A program made the position numbers and the translations under genes. Below, one piece after another: positions 14,141 to 23,071 of a stretch of 64,000 nt of DNA. A model generated the notes under the pieces. That model was not told the origin of the DNA. It was given only the letters and a program-made list of their open reading frames with translations, and did no database searches. Position 1 is the stretch's first letter; each line of letters opens with the position of its first letter. The stretch comes from Nocardioides sp. (GTDB lineage: Bacteria > Actinomycetota > Actinomycetes > Propionibacteriales > Nocardioidaceae): NCBI RefSeq assembly GCF_030150155.1, contig NZ_JASLGR010000021.1, forward strand, positions 1-64,000, given 5' to 3'.

Positions 14141-15336
14141 CGCATCGCCATCCGGGCGCGCTCCACACACGGCCCGAGGGCGCGCACCAGGGCGTCCACG
14201 TCGGCCTGGGTGGAGGTGTGGCCCAGCGAGAAGCGCAGCGAGGAACGGGCGAGCGCGTCGCTGCGCCCCATCGCGATCAGGACGTGGGAGGGCTGCGGCA
14301 CGCCGGCCGAGCAGGCCGAGCCGGTCGAGCACTCGATGCCCTGGGCGTCGAGCAGCATCAGCAGGGCGTCGCCCTCGCAGCCGGGGAAGGAGAAGTGGGC
14401 GTTGCCGGGCAGGCGGTGCACCGGGTCGCCGTTGAGCACCGCGTCGGGGACCACGTCGCGCACCCCGGCGACCAGCCGGTCACGCAGGGCGCCAACCCGA
14501 TCGGCGTACTCGCCCTGCTGCTTGACCGCGAGCTCGACGGCCGCAGCGAAGGCGGCGATGGCGGGCACGTCGATGGTGCCCGAACGGATGTCGCGCTCCT
14601 GCCCACCGCCGTGCACCAGGGCAGTGATCGCGAGGTCGCGACGGGCGACCAGGGCGCCGACCCCGAACGGGCCGCCGACCTTGTGGCCGGTCAGGGTGAG
14701 GGCGTCGACGCCGACGCCGGCGAAGTCGACCGGCACCGCGCCGACGGCCTGGACAGCGTCGGAGTGCACCGGGATCCCGTACGCCGAACACAGCTCGACC
14801 ACCTCGGCGACGGGCTGCACGGTGCCGACCTCGTTGTTGGCCCACATCACGCTCACCACGGCGACCGAGGCCGGGTCGGCCTCGACCAGCTCGCGGAGGT
14901 GGTCCAGCCGGATCCGTCCGAGGTCGTCGACGTCGATCAGGGCGACCTCGAAGCCGGCCTCCTCACCGAGCCAGTGCAGCGGGTCCAGGACCGCGTGGTG
15001 CTCCACGGCCGAGGCCAGGATCCGCACCCGGGCCCGGTCGGCCTGGCGGCGCGACCAGGCGATCCCCTTGAGCGCGAGGTTGTCGGCCTCGGTGCCGCCG
15101 GAGGTGAAGACCACCTCGCCGGGACGCGAGCCCAGCACCGAGGCGATCGTCTCCCGCGACTCCTCCACCACCCGACGAGCGCGCCTACCCGAGCCGTGCA
15201 GCGAGGAGGCGTTGCCGACCTCGCGCAGGTGCGCCGTCATCGCGTCCAACGCCGCAGGCACCATCGGTGTGGTGGCGGCATGGTCGAGATAGACGACGCG
15301 CGGGGGCGTGTCGCGGTGATCGGTGGCGGGGGCCAT
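14137..15336 (-). CDS. iscS: Cysteine desulfurase (IscS/NifS type)
   Basis: PLP enzyme releasing sulfur from cysteine as a protein persulfide. 399 aa. It has [10 protein letters not shown] at the N-terminus, [14 protein letters not shown], the PLP lysine in [15 protein letters not shown] and the active-site cysteine in STGSACSAG. The gene sits first in iscS-mnmA-metE-like; its main job here is presumably sulfur for tRNA thiolation, although it may also feed Fe-S assembly. No iscU, sufU or iscR is present nearby. ATG 15334-15336; TAGGCT nine bases upstream could be its -10. The gene name is by family rather than proven orthology. Confidence 0.93.
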   Translation of the reverse strand: MAPATDHRDTPPRVVYLDHAATTPMVPAALDAMTAHLREVGNASSLHGSGRRARRVVEESRETIASVLGSRPGEVVFTSGGTEADNLALKGIAWSRRQADRARVRILASAVEHHAVLDPLHWLGEEAGFEVALIDVDDLGRIRLDHLRELVEADPASVAVVSVMWANNEVGTVQPVAEVVELCSAYGIPVHSDAVQAVGAVPVDFAGVGVDALTLTGHKVGGPFGVGALVARRDLAITALVHGGGQERDIRSGTIDVPAIAAFAAAVELAVKQQGEYADRVGALRDRLVAGVRDVVPDAVLNGDPVHRLPGNAHFSFPGCEGDALLMLLDAQGIECSTGSACSAGVPQPSHVLIAMGRSDALARSSLRFSLGHTSTQADVDALVRALGPCVERARMAMR

Positions 15337-15407
15337 AACGAATCCAGCCTACGGCGCACGCCGTTGATTCCCGACTTCACCGTCCGTTTACCGATCTGGC
15401 CTCGTGA

Positions 15408-15561
15408 CTCGTGTCAGAAGTTTTGGGATGGTTGGCGTGCTCGGGGTGCGTGCCTCGCAAGGCGGAGGACCGAAGGCGGGCCGGAGGCCCGTCGAGTGTT
15501 CGACAACGCAGCCAGGTGCGTGCCCCGAGTGCGCGAACCGACCAACAACTTCTGACACGAG
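15408..15561. repeat. 154-bp inverted-repeat element between iscS and ppk2
   Basis: The ends are perfect 15-base inverted repeats (CTCGTGTCAGAAGTT at 15408-15422 and its complement at 15547-15561). Similarity continues inwards for 47 positions per arm, to 15454 and from 15515: by my count 36 Watson-Crick pairs, 7 G-T pairs and 4 mismatches when the plus strand is folded. The 60-base interior holds two short hairpins (CGGGCC-GGA-GGCCCG and GTCGA-GTGT-TCGAC). It has no convincing protein. It looks like a mobile or structural repeat; only one copy is in this window. It ends 4 bases before the ppk2 -10 box. Confidence 0.75.
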
Positions 15562-15565
15562 CCAC

Positions 15566-15571
15566 TAGCGT
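15566..15571 (+). promoter_or_regulatory. Candidate leaderless -10 box of ppk2
   Basis: TAGCGT is followed by seven bases and the GTG start of ppk2. It supports GTG 15579 over the in-frame GTG 15570. The -35 region would fall inside the right arm of the 154-bp repeat element and does not resemble TTGACA. Confidence 0.4.
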
Positions 15572-15578
15572 GGGCACT

Positions 15579-16469
15579 GTGATCGACGACCTGCGCGCCT
15601 ACATCGACAGCCTCCAGATCGACGGGCACACGATCGGCGAGGACCACGACGACGACCCGGTGCTGATCGACCCGTCGGGGCGCGCGGTGGACACCTGGCG
15701 GGAGAACTACCCCTATGGCGAGCGGCTGGAGCGTGACCTCTACGACCAGCAGAAGTACGCCCTCCAGGTCGAGCTGATCAAGTTCCAGAACCACCTCCAG
15801 CGCACCGGCGAACGTCACGTGATCCTGTTCGAGGGACGCGACGCCGCCGGCAAGGGCGGCACCATCAAGCGCTTCATGGAGCACCTCAACCCGCGCTACG
15901 CCCGCACCGTCGCCCTGGTGAAGCCGACCGAGCGCGAGCAGACCCAGTGGTACTTCCAGCGGTACGTCGCCCACCTGCCCGCCGCCGGGGAGCTCGTCCT
16001 GTTCGACCGCAGCTGGTACAACCGCGCCGGGGTGGAGCGGGTGATGGGCTTCTGCTCCGACGAGGAGTACGAGACCTTCATGACCCAGGCACCGAAGCTG
16101 GAGAAGATGCTGGTCGAGTCCGGCATCCACGTCACCAAGTTCTGGTTCTCCGTCACCCAGTCCGAGCAGCGCACCCGCTTCATCATCCGCCAGATCGACC
16201 CGGTCCGGCAGTGGAAGCTCTCCCCGATGGACCTGGAGTCCCTGGACCGCTGGGACGCCTACACCGCGGCCAAGGAGGAGATGTTCCGGCGCACCGACAC
16301 CCGGACCGCCCCCTGGATCACGATCAAGTCCAACGACAAGAAGCGGGCTCGCCTCAACGCGATGCGCTACCTGCTCTCCCAGGTCGACTACGAGGGCAAG
16401 GACGATGCCGTGGTCGGCGTACCCGACCCGCTGATCGTGATCCGCGGCCGCGACGCCGTCGGCGACTAG
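15579..16469 (+). CDS. ppk2: Polyphosphate kinase 2 family protein
   Basis: Transfers phosphate between polyphosphate and nucleotides. 296 aa, a single PPK2 domain. Walker A is FEGRDAAGKGGTIKRF (near residue 88), Walker B is LFDRSWYNRAGVERVMGF, and the lid region SEQRTRFIIRQIDPVRQWKLSPMDLES is intact; this looks like the class I group, which usually phosphorylates NDPs, but substrate class should be tested. It is convergent with proB, with only 9 bases between the stops. Start GTG 15579 was chosen because of the TANNNT box seven bases before it. Confidence 0.92.
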   Translation: MIDDLRAYIDSLQIDGHTIGEDHDDDPVLIDPSGRAVDTWRENYPYGERLERDLYDQQKYALQVELIKFQNHLQRTGERHVILFEGRDAAGKGGTIKRFMEHLNPRYARTVALVKPTEREQTQWYFQRYVAHLPAAGELVLFDRSWYNRAGVERVMGFCSDEEYETFMTQAPKLEKMLVESGIHVTKFWFSVTQSEQRTRFIIRQIDPVRQWKLSPMDLESLDRWDAYTAAKEEMFRRTDTRTAPWITIKSNDKKRARLNAMRYLLSQVDYEGKDDAVVGVPDPLIVIRGRDAVGD

Positions 16470-16478
16470 CGCCCGGCC

Positions 16479-17585
16479 CTAGCGCGGCGCCAGCACCACC
16501 AGGTCGTCGCGGTGGATCACCTCGTGGGCGTGATCGGGGTCGAGCTGGTCGGTCGACTTGCCGAGGATCTCCTCGAACTCGTCGGCGTCGAAGGCCACCA
16601 GGCCCCGTGCCACCAGGGCCCCGTCGGGACCGAGCACGTCGACCGGGTCACCGGCATGGAACCCGCCGCTGGCACCGGTCACCCCGGCCGCCAGCAGCGA
16701 GGCACCCCGCTCGACCAGGGCACGCACGGCCCCGGCGTCGACGGTGACGGCACCCGACGGCTCGGTGGCATGCGCCAGCCACAGCTGCCGTACGCCGACC
16801 CGCTTGCCGAGCGCATGGAAGAGCGTGCCCGTGTCGGAGCCCGCAAGTGCCTCGGCGGCCTGCTCGGCCGAGGTCAGCACCACCGGGATGCCCGCCTCGA
16901 CGGCGATCCGGGCGGCGTCGATCTTGGTCACCATGCCACCGGTGCCCACCCCGGCAGCACCGACGCTGCCGATCGTGACCCCGGCGAGGTCGTCGGCCGA
17001 GCGGACCTCGGCGATCCGGGTCGCGCCGGGCAGCGACGGCGGGGCGTCGTAGAGCCCGTCGACGTCACTGAACAGCACCAGCAGGTCGGCCCGGACCAGG
17101 TGCGCCACCAGGGCCGCCAGCCGGTCGTTGTCGCCGAAGCGGATCTCAGAGGTGGCGACGGTGTCGTTCTCGTTGACGACCGGCAGCACCCCCAGCTCGA
17201 GCAGCTTGGCGAAGGTCTGCCGCGCGTTGCGGTAGTGGCTGCGCCGGGTGACGTCCTCGACGGTGAGCAGGACCTGGCTCGCGGTCAGCCCGTGGCGGGC
17301 GAACTCCTCGGTGTAGCGGTGCACCAGCAGCCCCTGGCCCACACTGGCCGCGGCCTGCTGGGAGGCCAGGTCGTGGGGCCGGCGGCGGAAGCCGAGCGGG
17401 GCCAGGCCCGCCGCGATCGCGCCGGAGGAGACCAGCACCACCTCGGCCCCCCGAGCGCGCACGGCGGCCAGGGCGTCGACGAGACGACGTACCCGGTCAG
17501 GATCGATGCCACCGGCCGCGGTCGTCAGCGAGGACGATCCGACCTTGACCACGATCCGGCGCGCCCGGGTGACCTGGTCGCGCAT
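16479..17585 (-). CDS. proB: Glutamate 5-kinase with PUA domain
   Basis: First step of proline synthesis: ATP-dependent phosphorylation of glutamate. 368 aa. The amino acid kinase domain has VVKVGSSSLT at the start, LVSSGAIAAG, VNENDTVAT and FGDNDRLAALVA for substrate and nucleotide, and GTGGMVTKIDAA near its end; a PUA domain fills the last 90 residues. It starts at ATG 17583-17585, overlapping the obg stop by one base (TAATG), so the two are translationally coupled. proA, which often follows, is not in this window: the next gene is the convergent ppk2. Confidence 0.97.
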   Translation of the reverse strand: MRDQVTRARRIVVKVGSSSLTTAAGGIDPDRVRRLVDALAAVRARGAEVVLVSSGAIAAGLAPLGFRRRPHDLASQQAAASVGQGLLVHRYTEEFARHGLTASQVLLTVEDVTRRSHYRNARQTFAKLLELGVLPVVNENDTVATSEIRFGDNDRLAALVAHLVRADLLVLFSDVDGLYDAPPSLPGATRIAEVRSADDLAGVTIGSVGAAGVGTGGMVTKIDAARIAVEAGIPVVLTSAEQAAEALAGSDTGTLFHALGKRVGVRQLWLAHATEPSGAVTVDAGAVRALVERGASLLAAGVTGASGGFHAGDPVDVLGPDGALVARGLVAFDADEFEEILGKSTDQLDPDHAHEVIHRDDLVVLAPR

Positions 17586-19144
17586 TACTTCTCCCCGGGG
17601 TCGTTCTCCGAGAGGTCGAAGAACTCCGCGTCGGGGTCCTCCTCGGAGCCGATCTCGTAGCCGTAGGTGCCGTCGACGTAGTTGTTCTTGTCCAGCCGGC
17701 GGGCGACGTCGGCGCGGGTCTCGTTCTCGCCGCGGTCCTCCATCGCCTCCTGGATGTCGCGACGCCGCTGGGCGGCGGGACGGTCCTCGGTGAAGCGCTG
17801 GTCCTCACCACGACGGCCGAGCATCTCGGCACCGGCCTGGATCGAGGGCTTGAAGTCGAAGACCACCGCGTTCTTGCCGGGGTCGCCGATGATGACGCCG
17901 TCACCCTCCTGGGCACCGAGCTTGAGCAGCTGGTCCTCGATCCCGATCCGGTTGAGCCGGTCGGCCAGGAAGCCCACGGCCTCCTCGTTGCTGAAGTCGG
18001 TCTGGCGCACCCAGCGCTCGGGCTTCTCACCGCGCACCAGCCAGCCGTCGGCGGTGGAGGTGATCTCGAACTCGGCGGCGCCCTTGACCCCGGTGGGGCG
18101 CAGCACGATCCGCTTGGCCTCCACGACGGGGGTCTCGGTCCGCGAGGCGGCGACGATCTCGGCCATCGCGAAGATGAGCTCCTTGGTGCCCTCGCCGCTG
18201 GCTGCCGAGATCGGGAAGACCCGGTAGCCCTTGGCCTGGAGGTCGTCGATCGTCATGTCGGCGATGTCGCGGCCGTCGGGGACGTCGATCTTGTTGAGCG
18301 CGACCAGGCGCGGACGGTCCTCGAGACCGCCGTACCGGGCGAGCTCGTGCTCGATCACGTCGAGGTCGTCGACCGGGTTGCGGCCGGGCTCGATGGTGGC
18401 GGCGTCCAGGACGTGCACCAGGGCGGCGCAGCGCTCGATGTGGCGCAGGAACTCGTGGCCCAGGCCACGGCCGTCGCTGGCACCCTCGATCAGGCCGGGC
18501 ACGTCGGCCACGGTGATGGTGGTGTCACCGGCGCGTACGACGCCCAGGTTCGGCACCAGGGTGGTGAACGGGTAGTTAGCGATCTTGGGCCGGGCGCGGC
18601 TGATCGAGGCGATCAGACTCGACTTGCCGGCGCTGGGGAACCCGACCAGGCCGATGTCGGCGACGACCTTGAGCTCCAGGCCGATCTCGCGCTCCTCGCC
18701 GGGCTCGCCGAGCAGGGCGAAGCCGGGGGCCTTGCGCTTGGAGCTGGCCAGGGCGGCGTTGCCCAGTCCCCCGCGACCACCCTCGGCCACGACCAGCTCG
18801 GTGCCGGCGCCGACCATGTCGGCCAGCACCTCACCGCGCTCGTCGGTCACGACGGTGCCGTCGGGGACGGACAGGATCATGTCGGCGCCGTGGGCGCCGT
18901 TGCGGAAGTCGCCCGCGCCCTGGCCGCCGTTGGGCGCCTGGCGCTTGCGGGAGTGGTGGTAGTCGATCAGGGTGGTCACGTCGGGGTCGACGCGCAGGAT
19001 GATCGAGCCGCCGGGGCCGCCGTTGCCGCCGTCGGGGCCACCCAGCGGCTTGAACTTCTCGCGATGCACGGAGGCGACGCCGTGGCCGCCCCGACCTGCC
19101 GCGACGTGGAGACGAACGCGGTCGACGAAGGTGGGTACAGCCAT
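17585..19144 (-). CDS. obg: Obg-family GTPase (ObgE/CgtA)
   Basis: Essential GTPase linked to 50S ribosome assembly and stress signalling. 519 aa. The glycine-rich Obg fold occupies residues 1-158 ([14 protein letters not shown]...[12 protein letters not shown]). The G domain has [10 protein letters not shown] (G1), [10 protein letters not shown] (G3) and NKID (G4). An OCT domain follows ([21 protein letters not shown]), then about 80 acidic residues ending in [19 protein letters not shown] Shine-Dalgarno precedes the ATG. It lies downstream of rpmA behind a perfect hairpin at 19167-19200, so its expression may depend on read-through or on a promoter of its own. Confidence 0.97.
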   Translation of the reverse strand: MAVPTFVDRVRLHVAAGRGGHGVASVHREKFKPLGGPDGGNGGPGGSIILRVDPDVTTLIDYHHSRKRQAPNGGQGAGDFRNGAHGADMILSVPDGTVVTDERGEVLADMVGAGTELVVAEGGRGGLGNAALASSKRKAPGFALLGEPGEEREIGLELKVVADIGLVGFPSAGKSSLIASISRARPKIANYPFTTLVPNLGVVRAGDTTITVADVPGLIEGASDGRGLGHEFLRHIERCAALVHVLDAATIEPGRNPVDDLDVIEHELARYGGLEDRPRLVALNKIDVPDGRDIADMTIDDLQAKGYRVFPISAASGEGTKELIFAMAEIVAASRTETPVVEAKRIVLRPTGVKGAAEFEITSTADGWLVRGEKPERWVRQTDFSNEEAVGFLADRLNRIGIEDQLLKLGAQEGDGVIIGDPGKNAVVFDFKPSIQAGAEMLGRRGEDQRFTEDRPAAQRRRDIQEAMEDRGENETRADVARRLDKNNYVDGTYGYEIGSEEDPDAEFFDLSENDPGEK

Positions 19145-19166
19145 GATGTTTCTCCTCAGAAAAGAC

Positions 19167-19200
19167 CTGAAGGGCGTTCCAGACCTGGAACGCCCTTCAG
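19167..19200 (-). terminator. Hairpin terminator or attenuator between rpmA and obg
   Basis: A perfect 16-bp stem (CTGAAGGGCGTTCCAG and its complement) with a 2-base AC spacer. On the minus strand it is followed by GTCTTTTCTG, a modest U-run. It lies 28 bases after the rpmA stop and just before the obg Shine-Dalgarno, so it probably lowers obg relative to the ribosomal protein genes. Confidence 0.75.
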
Positions 19201-19227
19201 AAGAAGTCTCGATCGACTAGAGCGTGA

Positions 19228-19482
19228 TCACTCAGCCGGAACGATGTTGACAACGCGACGACCACGACGCGTGCCGAACTCGACCGCACCGGCGGTCAGA
19301 GCGAACAGGGTGTCGTCGCCACCACGACCGACGTTGGCGCCGGGGTGGAAGTGCGTGCCACGCTGGCGAACGATGATCTCACCGGCGTTGACGGCCTGGC
19401 CGCCGTAACGCTTGACGCCGAGACGCTGGGAGTTCGAGTCGCGGCCGTTCTTGGTGGACGCCGCGCCCTTCTTGTGTGCCAT
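19228..19482 (-). CDS. rpmA: 50S ribosomal protein L27
   Basis: Ribosomal protein near the peptidyl-transferase centre. 84 aa, starting [20 protein letters not shown] with the typical basic N-terminal tail that reaches the P-site tRNA; there is no N-terminal extension of the kind cleaved in Firmicutes. Conserved core [23 protein letters not shown] is complete. 38 bases downstream of rplU and in the same transcript; a strong hairpin follows before obg. Confidence 0.98.
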   Translation of the reverse strand: MAHKKGAASTKNGRDSNSQRLGVKRYGGQAVNAGEIIVRQRGTHFHPGANVGRGGDDTLFALTAGAVEFGTRRGRRVVNIVPAE

Positions 19483-19520
19483 CTGTTCAGTCCTTCAGTG
19501 TGTAAGGGTCCGTCAACGCC

Positions 19521-19823
19521 TCAGGCGCTGATCGCGGTGACCTTGACCTGGGTGTAGTGCTGGCGGTGACCCTGGCGCTTCTTGTACCCGGTCTTGTTCT
19601 TGTACTTCTGGATGACGACCTTCGGGCCCTTCCAGGGACCGACGACCTCGGCGGTGACGCCCGCCTTGTCCAGGCCCGTGGCGGTGACCTTGTCACCGTC
19701 CACGAGGAGGACGACCGGGAGGGTCACGGACTCGCCAACGGCGGCCCCCACCTTGTCGATGGAGATGACGTCGCCGACGGCAACCTTCTGCTGCTTGCTG
19801 CCAGCCTTCACGATCGCGTACAC
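19521..19823 (-). CDS. rplU: 50S ribosomal protein L21
   Basis: Ribosomal protein that binds 23S rRNA. 100 aa: [20 protein letters not shown] at the N-terminus and [22 protein letters not shown] near the C-terminus are standard. GTG 19821-19823 is the start, preceded by AAAGGAGA as Shine-Dalgarno; the frame is open further upstream but without similarity. A good sigma70-like promoter lies at 19945-19973, giving a leader of about 115 bases, long enough to hold the kind of autoregulatory structure known from some L21 operons, although I did not identify one by motif. Confidence 0.98.
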   Translation of the reverse strand: MYAIVKAGSKQQKVAVGDVISIDKVGAAVGESVTLPVVLLVDGDKVTATGLDKAGVTAEVVGPWKGPKVVIQKYKNKTGYKKRQGHRQHYTQVKVTAISA

Positions 19824-19944
19824 CGCGGTCTCCTTTTGTCCTGCTTGGTCTAAGTCTGCTTGACGTGGCACGCCTCACCACCGCCGTGTCGGGGAGGTGG
19901 GTTGCCTGCGCGCTGTGTCCTCGAATGAAGAACACCGAGGATGA

Positions 19945-19973
19945 ATACTACGGGCCGCCCACCCTCGGGGCAA
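19945..19973 (-). promoter_or_regulatory. rplU promoter inside the rne terminator
   Basis: On the minus strand TTGCCC (19968-19973) and TAGTAT (19945-19950) are separated by exactly 17 bases. The predicted start is near 19938, giving a leader of about 115 bases before rplU. The promoter overlaps almost completely with the hairpin that ends the rne transcript. Confidence 0.6.
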
Positions 19974-19987
19974 AACGGCGGCCCGTA
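19949..19987 (-). terminator. rne terminator hairpin
   Basis: A perfect 11-bp stem (TACGGGCCGCC with its complement) and a 17-base loop, beginning 9 bases after the rne stop. The sequence after the stem (TTCATCC) has few U residues. It shares its bases with the rplU promoter. Confidence 0.6.
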
Positions 19988-19996
19988 GCGGGGTCT

Positions 19997-22900
19997 TCAG
20001 TCCTCGCGCGTGTGGACGACGTCGCGGCTGGCGCCACGACGGGTCCGGGTGACGACCTTCGGCGGCGCCACCTCGGCGACCGGGATCGTCGGTGCCTCCG
20101 AGGAGGCGACCTCCACGACGGCAGCGGTGCCGGTGGAGATCACCGACGTGCTGGCGCCTCGGCGGCCACGGGTACGGGTGACCACCGCAGGGGCCAACGC
20201 GTCGGCTGCGGGGGTCTCAGTGGCCGCCTGAGCGGCCGGAGCGGCCTGGGTCGGAGCGGGGGTCGTGGCCACCGAGGCCGCGCTCTCCGTGCTCTCCTGG
20301 GACGCCTTCGTCTCCGGGGCCGGTGCGGTCTTCGCGGCGCTGTTGGCGCCGCGACGGCCACGGGTCCGGGTGACGACCTTCGGGGGCTCCGGTGCCTCCG
20401 CAGGGGCCTCCTGAACGGCCTGGACCGGCTTCTCCCCGGCGCTGGGGGCCTCGGTGGGCTCCTCGTGCCGTGGCATCGCTGCGATGTCCTTGGGCGAGGG
20501 CACAGCGGCCTCCGCCTTCGGCTCGTGGCGCTCGGCGTGCTGATCGTGGCGCTGCTCGTCGCCCTCGCCGTTGCGTCCGCGGCCACCACGACGGCGGCGG
20601 CTCCGCGGAGCCTCGTCGGGGTCGACCTGGGGCGCGCCGGAGGTGGCGACGGGGTGCTCGTGCACCACGATGCCGCGGCCCTGGCAGTGGGTGCAGTTCT
20701 CGGAGAACGCCTCCACCAGACCGGTGCCGATCCGCTTACGGGTCATCTGGACCAGGCCCAGCGAGGTGACCTCGGCGACCTGGTGACGGGTCCGGTCGCG
20801 GCCCAGGCACTCCACCAGGCGGCGGAGCACGAGGTCACGGTTGGACTCGAGCACCATGTCGATGAAGTCGACCACGATGATGCCGCCGATGTCGCGCAGC
20901 CGGAGCTGGCGGACGATCTCCTCAGCGGCCTCGAGGTTGTTCTTGGTCACCGTCTCCTCGAGGTTGCCCCCCGAGCCGGTGAACTTGCCGGTGTTGACGT
21001 CGACCACGGTCATGGCCTCGGTCCGGTCGATCACGAGCGATCCGCCCGAGGGCAGCCAGACCTTGCGGTCCAGGCCCTTGGAGATCTGCTCGTCGACGCG
21101 GTAGACGCTGAACAGGTCCGGCGTGCCGTCGCCGGGCTCGTGCTTCTCCAGGCGCTCAGCCAGGTCGGGGGCGACGTGCTCGACGTAGTTGCGCACGGTC
21201 TCCCAGGCCTCGTCGCCCTGGACGACGAGCTTGGCGAAGTCCTCGGTGAACAGGTCACGGACGACCTTGAGGGTGAGGTCCGGCTCGCCGTAGAGCAGCT
21301 GCGCGTTGCCCTTGGACGCTGCCTTCGCCTCGATGTCCTCCCAGCGGGCCTTGAGCCGCTCGACGTCGCGCGTCAGCTCCTCCTCGGAGGCTCCCTCGGC
21401 CGCCGTACGGACGATGACGCCCGCCGACTCGGGGACGATCTCCTTGAGCACCGACTTCAGCCGCGCACGCTCGGTGTCGGGCAGCTTGCGGGAGATGCCG
21501 GAGGTGGTGCCGTCGGGGACGTAGACCAGGAAGCGGCCGGCGAGGCTGATCTGCGAGGTCAGGCGGGCGCCCTTGTGACCGACCGGGTCCTTGGTGACCT
21601 GCACCAGGACGGTCTGGCCGCTGGAGAGGACCGACTCGATCTTGCGCGGCTGGCCGTCCTTGTGGCCCAGCGCGGACCAGTTGACCTCACCGGCGTACAG
21701 GACGGCGTTGCGACCCTTGCCGATGTCGACGAAGGCGGCCTCCATCGACGGCAGCACGTTCTGGACGCGGCCGAGGTAGATGTTGCCGATCAGGGAGGTC
21801 TGCGACTCGCGGGCGACGTAGTGCTCGACCAGGACCTTGTCCTCGATCACGCCGATCTGGGTGAGGTCCTCGCGCTGGCGCACGACCATCACCCGCTCGA
21901 CGGACTCGCGGCGGGCCAGGAACTCGGCCTCGGAGACGATCGGGGCACGACGGCGACCGGCCTCGCGGCCCTCGCGGCGGCGCTGCTTCTTTGCCTCCAG
22001 GCGGGTCGAGCCCGACACGGCGGTGATCTGCTGCTCCAGCGGGCGGGACTCGCGGACCTTGACCACGGTGTTCACACCGGGCTCGGCGTCGTCCTCGGCA
22101 CCGGACTCACCGGCACGGCGACGACGGCGGCGACGACGCGACGTGCCGCCCTCGCCCTCCTCGGCAGCCTCGGCAGCCTCGGAGCTCTCGGCGTCGCCGT
22201 CGGTCTCGGTGCCGTCCTCGGCGTCGGCGTGGGTGCCGTCCGCGGCGTCGCCGTTGGCACCGTTGGAGCCGGACTTGCGGCGGCGGCGTCCGCCACGGCG
22301 GCGACGGCGGCGGGCGGGCGTGCTGCCGTCCTCGTCGTCGTCCTCGTCACCGTGGTCGGCGTCGGCGTCGGCCTCGGCCTCGACGGCGTCGGCCTCGTCG
22401 GCGGCGTCCTCGGGGATCTCAGTGGCCTCGGTGGTCTCGTCGACCTCGGCAGGGCTCTCGACCGCGGTCTCGGCCGCCGTCTCGACGACCTCGTCCTCGG
22501 CGGGCTCCTCGACCGGGGCGGGCTCGACCGGCGCAGCCGCCTTGCGGGTACGACGACGGGTGGCCTTGACCGGCTCCGGGGCCTGGAACAGGGCGGCCGG
22601 CACGGAGGCGGCGGACTGCTCGTCGGTCTCGGCCGGCGCGGGCGCCTCGACGACGGCCTCGGGCTCGACCTCGGCAGCGGCGGCCTTCTTGGTGGCGCGC
22701 TTGGCGGTGGTCTTCTTCGCTGCCGTCTTCTTGGCGGCGGTCTTCTTGGTCGCAGCCTTCTTGGCGACCTTCTTCGCCGGAGCCGCGGCGGGCTCGGCAG
22801 TCTCGGCAGCGTCGGCCGCCGGGGCGGCCTCGGCCGGCGCGGCGACCGGAACGTCGATCAGCGGCTCGTCCGCGGGAGCGGCGGCCGTCTTCTTCGCGGC

Positions 22901-23071
22901 GGCCTTCTTGGTCGCCGTCTTCTTCGCCGCAGCCTTCTTGGCCGGAGCCTTCTTCGCTGCGGTCTTCTTCGCGGCCGCCTTCTTGGCGGGCGCAGCGGGG
23001 GCCGTCTCCTCGGGCGCCGTAGCGGCAGCCGTCGTGGTTTCAGTCGTGTCAGGGGTGAAGTCGTCAGCCAT
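19997..23071 (-). CDS. rne: Ribonuclease E/G with Lys/Ala-rich N-terminal arm
   Basis: Main endoribonuclease of RNA decay and rRNA processing. 1024 aa. The catalytic core is central (about residues 390-850): an S1 domain (NIYLGRVQNVLPSMEAAFVD), the DNase I-like site with catalytic Asp in VVDVNTG and VVDFIDM, and the zinc-link CTHCQGRG. The first 390 residues are a disordered arm with repeated KKAAAKKTAAKK blocks, followed by acidic stretches and arginine-rich patches (RRRRRRGGRRRR). The C-terminal 170 residues are a proline/alanine-rich arm with TRTRGRRGA repeats. Arms on both sides of the core are usual in actinobacterial RNase E. Own hairpin terminator downstream; long leader upstream. Confidence 0.95.
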   Translation of the reverse strand: MADDFTPDTTETTTAAATAPEETAPAAPAKKAAAKKTAAKKAPAKKAAAKKTATKKAAAKKTAAAPADEPLIDVPVAAPAEAAPAADAAETAEPAAAPAKKVAKKAATKKTAAKKTAAKKTTAKRATKKAAAAEVEPEAVVEAPAPAETDEQSAASVPAALFQAPEPVKATRRRTRKAAAPVEPAPVEEPAEDEVVETAAETAVESPAEVDETTEATEIPEDAADEADAVEAEADADADHGDEDDDEDGSTPARRRRRRGGRRRRKSGSNGANGDAADGTHADAEDGTETDGDAESSEAAEAAEEGEGGTSRRRRRRRRAGESGAEDDAEPGVNTVVKVRESRPLEQQITAVSGSTRLEAKKQRRREGREAGRRRAPIVSEAEFLARRESVERVMVVRQREDLTQIGVIEDKVLVEHYVARESQTSLIGNIYLGRVQNVLPSMEAAFVDIGKGRNAVLYAGEVNWSALGHKDGQPRKIESVLSSGQTVLVQVTKDPVGHKGARLTSQISLAGRFLVYVPDGTTSGISRKLPDTERARLKSVLKEIVPESAGVIVRTAAEGASEEELTRDVERLKARWEDIEAKAASKGNAQLLYGEPDLTLKVVRDLFTEDFAKLVVQGDEAWETVRNYVEHVAPDLAERLEKHEPGDGTPDLFSVYRVDEQISKGLDRKVWLPSGGSLVIDRTEAMTVVDVNTGKFTGSGGNLEETVTKNNLEAAEEIVRQLRLRDIGGIIVVDFIDMVLESNRDLVLRRLVECLGRDRTRHQVAEVTSLGLVQMTRKRIGTGLVEAFSENCTHCQGRGIVVHEHPVATSGAPQVDPDEAPRSRRRRGGRGRNGEGDEQRHDQHAERHEPKAEAAVPSPKDIAAMPRHEEPTEAPSAGEKPVQAVQEAPAEAPEPPKVVTRTRGRRGANSAAKTAPAPETKASQESTESAASVATTPAPTQAAPAAQAATETPAADALAPAVVTRTRGRRGASTSVISTGTAAVVEVASSEAPTIPVAEVAPPKVVTRTRRGASRDVVHTRED

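Noticed and set aside
12008..15400. Possible B12, SAM or T-box riboswitch controlling the metE-like gene
   Set aside because: The gene is the last of a coupled operon with no leader, and the region upstream of iscS contains no riboswitch core that I recognise.
15377..15577. 66-aa minus-strand frame over the inverted-repeat element
   Set aside because: It spans the repeat element and both flanks, has no start signal or family and reflects the element's sequence rather than a gene.
19545..19575. GGTGTAGTGCTGGCGGTGACC, resembling the palindrome arm at 5788 and 6865
   Set aside because: It encodes the conserved HYTQV region of L21, matches only about 10 consecutive bases and has no inverted partner.
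22690..23030. Short repeated units that could suggest a CRISPR-like or satellite array
   Set aside because: They are codons for Lys/Ala repeats in RNase E, vary in length and have no spacers.
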